Part shown: in pieces, positions 4,444 through 6,707 of the stretch | Numbering within the stretch: the first letter of the stretch is position 1 | Layout of the letters: each line of letters starts with the position of its first letter | Assembly: GCF_937997405.1 (NCBI RefSeq) | Contig: NZ_CALKTL010000185.1 | Span: 1 to 6,707, forward strand | Length of the DNA stretch: 6,707 nucleotides | Origin: an uncultured Campylobacter sp. | GTDB taxonomy: Bacteria > Campylobacterota > Campylobacteria > Campylobacterales > Campylobacteraceae | Direction of reading: 5' to 3' | The notes under the pieces: generated by a model | The model's input: the letters and a program-made list of their open reading frames with translations, nothing else | What the model was told of the DNA's origin: nothing | The model's database searches: none | Translations under genes and position numbers: made by a program

Positions 4444-6560
4444 TTAGCGTTTACCTTGAACCAAAACCTCCTGCCCTCCTCGGGATACCAATAGTAATTG
4501 CCGTCGTCTGCGAGACCCTCATCGTATCGGACGTTATCAAAGATATTGTAGGCGGTTAAATTTAGACTCAGATTATCGTTTAAATCGTATTGTGCGCCCA
4601 AATCCGTAGTAAAAAGCTTTTTGTCGTTTTTGCTGACTCTATTGCCCGGACCGAATTGTACGCTTGTAAGCTCGCTTTCGTAATTAAGACCGATAAAGGT
4701 AGAAAGCGGAGCGATCGGCCTATAACTAAGCGTCGCATGTGCGGCATGTTTCGGAGTAGCGGTCAGGGATTTGCCATCTAGCCTACTAAGATTGGTTTGG
4801 CTAAATTTAACGGCACCGTTTGGCGTATAGATCGTAGGATCCCCGGTTTCGATCTCGGAGTGGCTATAGGTATAGTTTGCCTTGAAATTTAACCTCTTAG
4901 TAATATCGTAATCGCCGCTCAGCTCAACGCCGTAAACCTCGGCTCCTTCTATATTAAAATACGTTCCCCAACCCGGGCAATTAACGCTCGGTGCGCCGGC
5001 GCAGCCTCCGTAAGCGGGAATCCTATTAATATTGCTGCCATCGGTATCTAAAATTTTATCTTTGAAGTCGTTTTTAAATAGCGTGATATTGCCGCGCAGA
5101 TCGTCTGCATTGTCGTAATAAAGCCCGATCTCGTAGGTCGTGCTTTTCTCGGGCTTTAAATCCTCGTTACCGAAATCTATAATCCTCCAGCCGCCCTGAA
5201 TCGTGCCTACTTCCGGCGAAATTTGATTGACATCGGGAGTTTTATAGCCGGTTGCAACGCCACCTTTGATCGTCCAGGTATCGCCTATATTAAACGTCGC
5301 GTAGGCTCTAGGAGAAAAGTGGTTGCCGAAGTATTCGTTGTGCGTGAGCCTGCCGCCGAGCGTTAAAAATAGCGTATTTTCCAAAATTTCGATCTCATCC
5401 TCTAAAAATCCCGCATGCTCGTTCATAGAAAATCGCTGCGGAGAGCGTAAATTTTGCCTATTCGAGTTTGAAACGATGAAAGTCGTTTGCACATCCTGTT
5501 TGCTAAAATCGTAACCGAAGGTAAGCGTATTTATACCGAGATAAGTCGTAAATTTGGAATTAAAATTTCTATTTTTTACGATTGCGGGCGAAAGGCTATC
5601 AAAAATGCTCGTACGGCGAGTCTTGTCCCAAAAATAACTTATATCAGCGCTTAAGCTTTCAAACTCGCCCAAATATCCGACTCCGTGATTTTCTCTTTTA
5701 TATTTATAGTGATTTAATCCGCGCGCGTTGGGATAAACGGCGGTTTTACCAAGAGTTCTTGAATAATCGTGATTTTGCCTTCCGGTTTGAACGTAAAATT
5801 TATTATTTTCATCCGGCGTTAGCCAAAGCTTGGCGTTAGAATCCGATTTATCGCTCTTCTGATAGCCTCCCTTATAGCCGTCCTCGTCGCGCAGCTTTTT
5901 ATATCCCCACAGCTGAAGCGCCGCATACTGCCCGAAGGGAATATTGACGTAGGCTTCGCCCATCTTGCCGTCTCCGATACCCTCGTGATCTTGGATAGTT
6001 GTAGATATAGCGGCGCTTCCGCTAAATTTAGAAAAATTCTTTTTCGTAATGATATTTATCACGCCGCCTACCGCATCGCTTCCGTAAAGCGAGCTCATAG
6101 GTCCTCTAATCACCTCGATACGCTCTATCGCTCCTGCGGGCGGGATAAAATTCGAGTTCATATCGCCCGCTCCGCCTTTTGGGTTCGCCGCCGCGGAACT
6201 TACACGTTTACCGTCGATAAGCACAAGAGTTTGGGAGCTTTCCATTCCTCTGATGGATATCCCGCTTGCCGGGCCGTCGTCGCCTGCGATAACGCTGACG
6301 CCAGGCATTTTATTCGCGATATCGTGCAGCGAAGTGAAGCTGCCGCTTGATATCTCTTTATTATCCAAGGTGGAAATGGTGGCGGGCGCCTGCCTAATAT
6401 CTTGGCGAAAGCCGCTCGCGCTTACTACGATTTCGCCAAGATTCGTGCTATTTGCGTCACTGCTTAGGTGTGAGCCTTCGACGCCGCATAAAATCGAAAC
6501 GCTCGCGCATATCGATAATGTGATAAATTTCGCCTTTTTAAAATACATATCTTTTTGCAT
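4437..6560 (-). CDS. TonB-dependent outer-membrane receptor, ferric catecholate siderophore type (CirA/FepA/Cfr-like)
   Basis: A complete 707-residue receptor, normal for the family. Residues 1 to ~29 form the signal peptide (KKAKFITLSICASVSILCGV). A TonB box, EIVVSA, is at 43-48. The plug spans about 50-172 and includes SIRGMESSQTLVLIDGKRV (102-120), IERIEVIRGPMSSLYGSDAV (145-164) and GGVINIITKK (165-174). The 22-strand barrel follows, with GYKTPDVNQISPE (438-450), NEDLKPEKSTTYEIG (465-479), YGVELSG (543-549) and YNIFDNVRYD (671-680). It ends with an aromatic residue (Trp707) as needed for BAM insertion. A loop holds two cysteines (520 and 528) that could form a disulfide, as in catecholate receptors. 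Energy comes from TonB-ExbB-ExbD across the periplasm. The partner esterase overlapping its 3' end supports an enterobactin-like ligand. The first ATG was chosen because AGAGGAA lies seven bases upstream; Met5 is too far from it. The promoter carries a Fur-box-like repeat, so iron repression is likely. The exact ligand is inferred only. Confidence 0.93.
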   Translation of the reverse strand: MQKDMYFKKAKFITLSICASVSILCGVEGSHLSSDANSTNLGEIVVSASGFRQDIRQAPATISTLDNKEISSGSFTSLHDIANKMPGVSVIAGDDGPASGISIRGMESSQTLVLIDGKRVSSAAANPKGGAGDMNSNFIPPAGAIERIEVIRGPMSSLYGSDAVGGVINIITKKNFSKFSGSAAISTTIQDHEGIGDGKMGEAYVNIPFGQYAALQLWGYKKLRDEDGYKGGYQKSDKSDSNAKLWLTPDENNKFYVQTGRQNHDYSRTLGKTAVYPNARGLNHYKYKRENHGVGYLGEFESLSADISYFWDKTRRTSIFDSLSPAIVKNRNFNSKFTTYLGINTLTFGYDFSKQDVQTTFIVSNSNRQNLRSPQRFSMNEHAGFLEDEIEILENTLFLTLGGRLTHNEYFGNHFSPRAYATFNIGDTWTIKGGVATGYKTPDVNQISPEVGTIQGGWRIIDFGNEDLKPEKSTTYEIGLYYDNADDLRGNITLFKNDFKDKILDTDGSNINRIPAYGGCAGAPSVNCPGWGTYFNIEGAEVYGVELSGDYDITKRLNFKANYTYSHSEIETGDPTIYTPNGAVKFSQTNLSRLDGKSLTATPKHAAHATLSYRPIAPLSTFIGLNYESELTSVQFGPGNRVSKNDKKLFTTDLGAQYDLNDNLSLNLTAYNIFDNVRYDEGLADDGNYYWYPEEGRRFWFKVNAKW

Positions 6561-6565
6561 TTTTG

Positions 6566-6572
6566 TTCCTCT
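6566..6572 (-). promoter_or_regulatory. Ribosome binding site of the receptor gene
   Basis: AGAGGAA on the minus strand, five to seven bases before the ATG at 6558-6560. It decides between Met1 and Met5 in favour of Met1. Confidence 0.6.
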
Positions 6573-6592
6573 ATTTTGAAATTTAATCGCGG

Positions 6593-6598
6593 ATTATA
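6593..6598 (-). promoter_or_regulatory. -10 box of the receptor-esterase operon
   Basis: A perfect TATAAT on the minus strand (GAGTTATAATCC), 33 bases before the start codon. It would give a leader of about 26 nt. No clear -35 hexamer is seen, which is usual for Campylobacter sigma-70 promoters; the upstream DNA is AT-rich. Confidence 0.65.
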
Positions 6599-6615
6599 AC
6601 TCAAGGCGGATAAAT

Positions 6616-6632
6616 TTAATATTAATTATTAA
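6616..6632 (-). promoter_or_regulatory. Fur-box-like inverted repeat before the receptor gene
   Basis: The minus strand reads TTAATA-ATTAA-TATTAA, a 17-bp inverted repeat in an AT-rich stretch (TTTAATAATTAATATTAAAT) resembling the core of Fur boxes (GATAAT-type repeats). It begins 17 bases upstream of the TATAAT and covers the -35 position, where a bound Fur dimer would block RNA polymerase. The gene content (siderophore receptor and esterase) makes iron-dependent repression the natural reading. The match lacks the G/C positions of the consensus, so it is moderate only. Confidence 0.5.
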
Positions 6633-6707
6633 AGTATTTTTATAGAATTAAATTTCACTAATAATTCCCCATTCCATTGATATTTTTATAAAAATTATTT
6701 TAAATAA

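Noticed and set aside
5985..6350. 121-residue plus-strand open frame within the receptor gene
   Set aside because: Antisense shadow of the conserved plug domain, with arginine- and serine-rich low-quality protein sequence and no start signal.
6633..6707. AT-rich right end with the 14-bp palindrome ATTTTTATAAAAAT (6682-6695)
   Set aside because: In such AT-rich DNA this palindrome is weak evidence. It might belong to a promoter of a gene beyond the window, but nothing visible supports that.
1..6707. CRISPR array, tRNA, transposase, toxin-antitoxin or defence system
   Set aside because: No regularly spaced repeats, no tRNA-like folds, no recognisable transposase or terminal inverted repeats, and no known toxin or defence motifs in any frame. 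The window is ordinary apart from the broken left end.

Overview
All genes that can be supported in this window lie on the minus strand, so transcription runs from right to left. The base composition is moderate, with AT-rich spacers full of AAATTT/TAAATTT words. Shine-Dalgarno sites are of the AAGGAG type, the promoter before the receptor gene has a perfect TATAAT, and the genes form tight operons. Together with the gene content (a catecholate-type TonB receptor with a Cee/IroE-type esterase, LrgAB, and a cytidylate-kinase-like protein) this points to a Campylobacterota genome, probably one of the higher-GC oral Campylobacter species (rectus/showae/gracilis type). That assignment is an inference from style; no marker gene is present.

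Layout from right to left in the direction of transcription. (1) Bases 6560-6707 hold an AT-rich control region with a TATAAT -10 box and a Fur-box-like inverted repeat over the -35 position. (2) Bases 6560-3547 hold an iron-siderophore module: a complete 707-residue TonB-dependent outer-membrane receptor of the CirA/FepA/Cfr type, overlapping by 7 nt a 298-residue exported alpha/beta hydrolase of the IroE/Fes/Cee siderophore-esterase type. The receptor would import the ferric catecholate and the esterase would cut it to release iron. (3) Bases 3376-3128 encode a solitary 82-residue protein with weak resemblance to a helix-turn-helix regulator. (4) Bases 3127-2925 are a spacer with several perfect short palindromes. 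(5) Bases 2924-1201 hold a three-gene, translationally coupled operon: lrgA (TTG start), lrgB (ATGA overlap) and a cytidylate-kinase-like protein whose ribosome binding site overlaps the lrgB stop codon. A hairpin pair follows it. (6) Bases 938-1 hold a damaged locus: a zinc-ribbon protein gene that loses its frame at a C5 run. Its lost C-terminal frame then runs straight into the interior of a second TonB receptor, which lacks its signal peptide and most of its plug and leaves the window at base 1.

The strongest unusual signal is the chimeric join at the left end (frameshift plus in-frame junction of two unrelated genes). Second are the coupling of a nucleotide-kinase-like gene to LrgAB and the palindrome cluster in front of that operon. 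I see no CRISPR array, tRNA, rRNA, insertion sequence or convincing new defence or mobile system.
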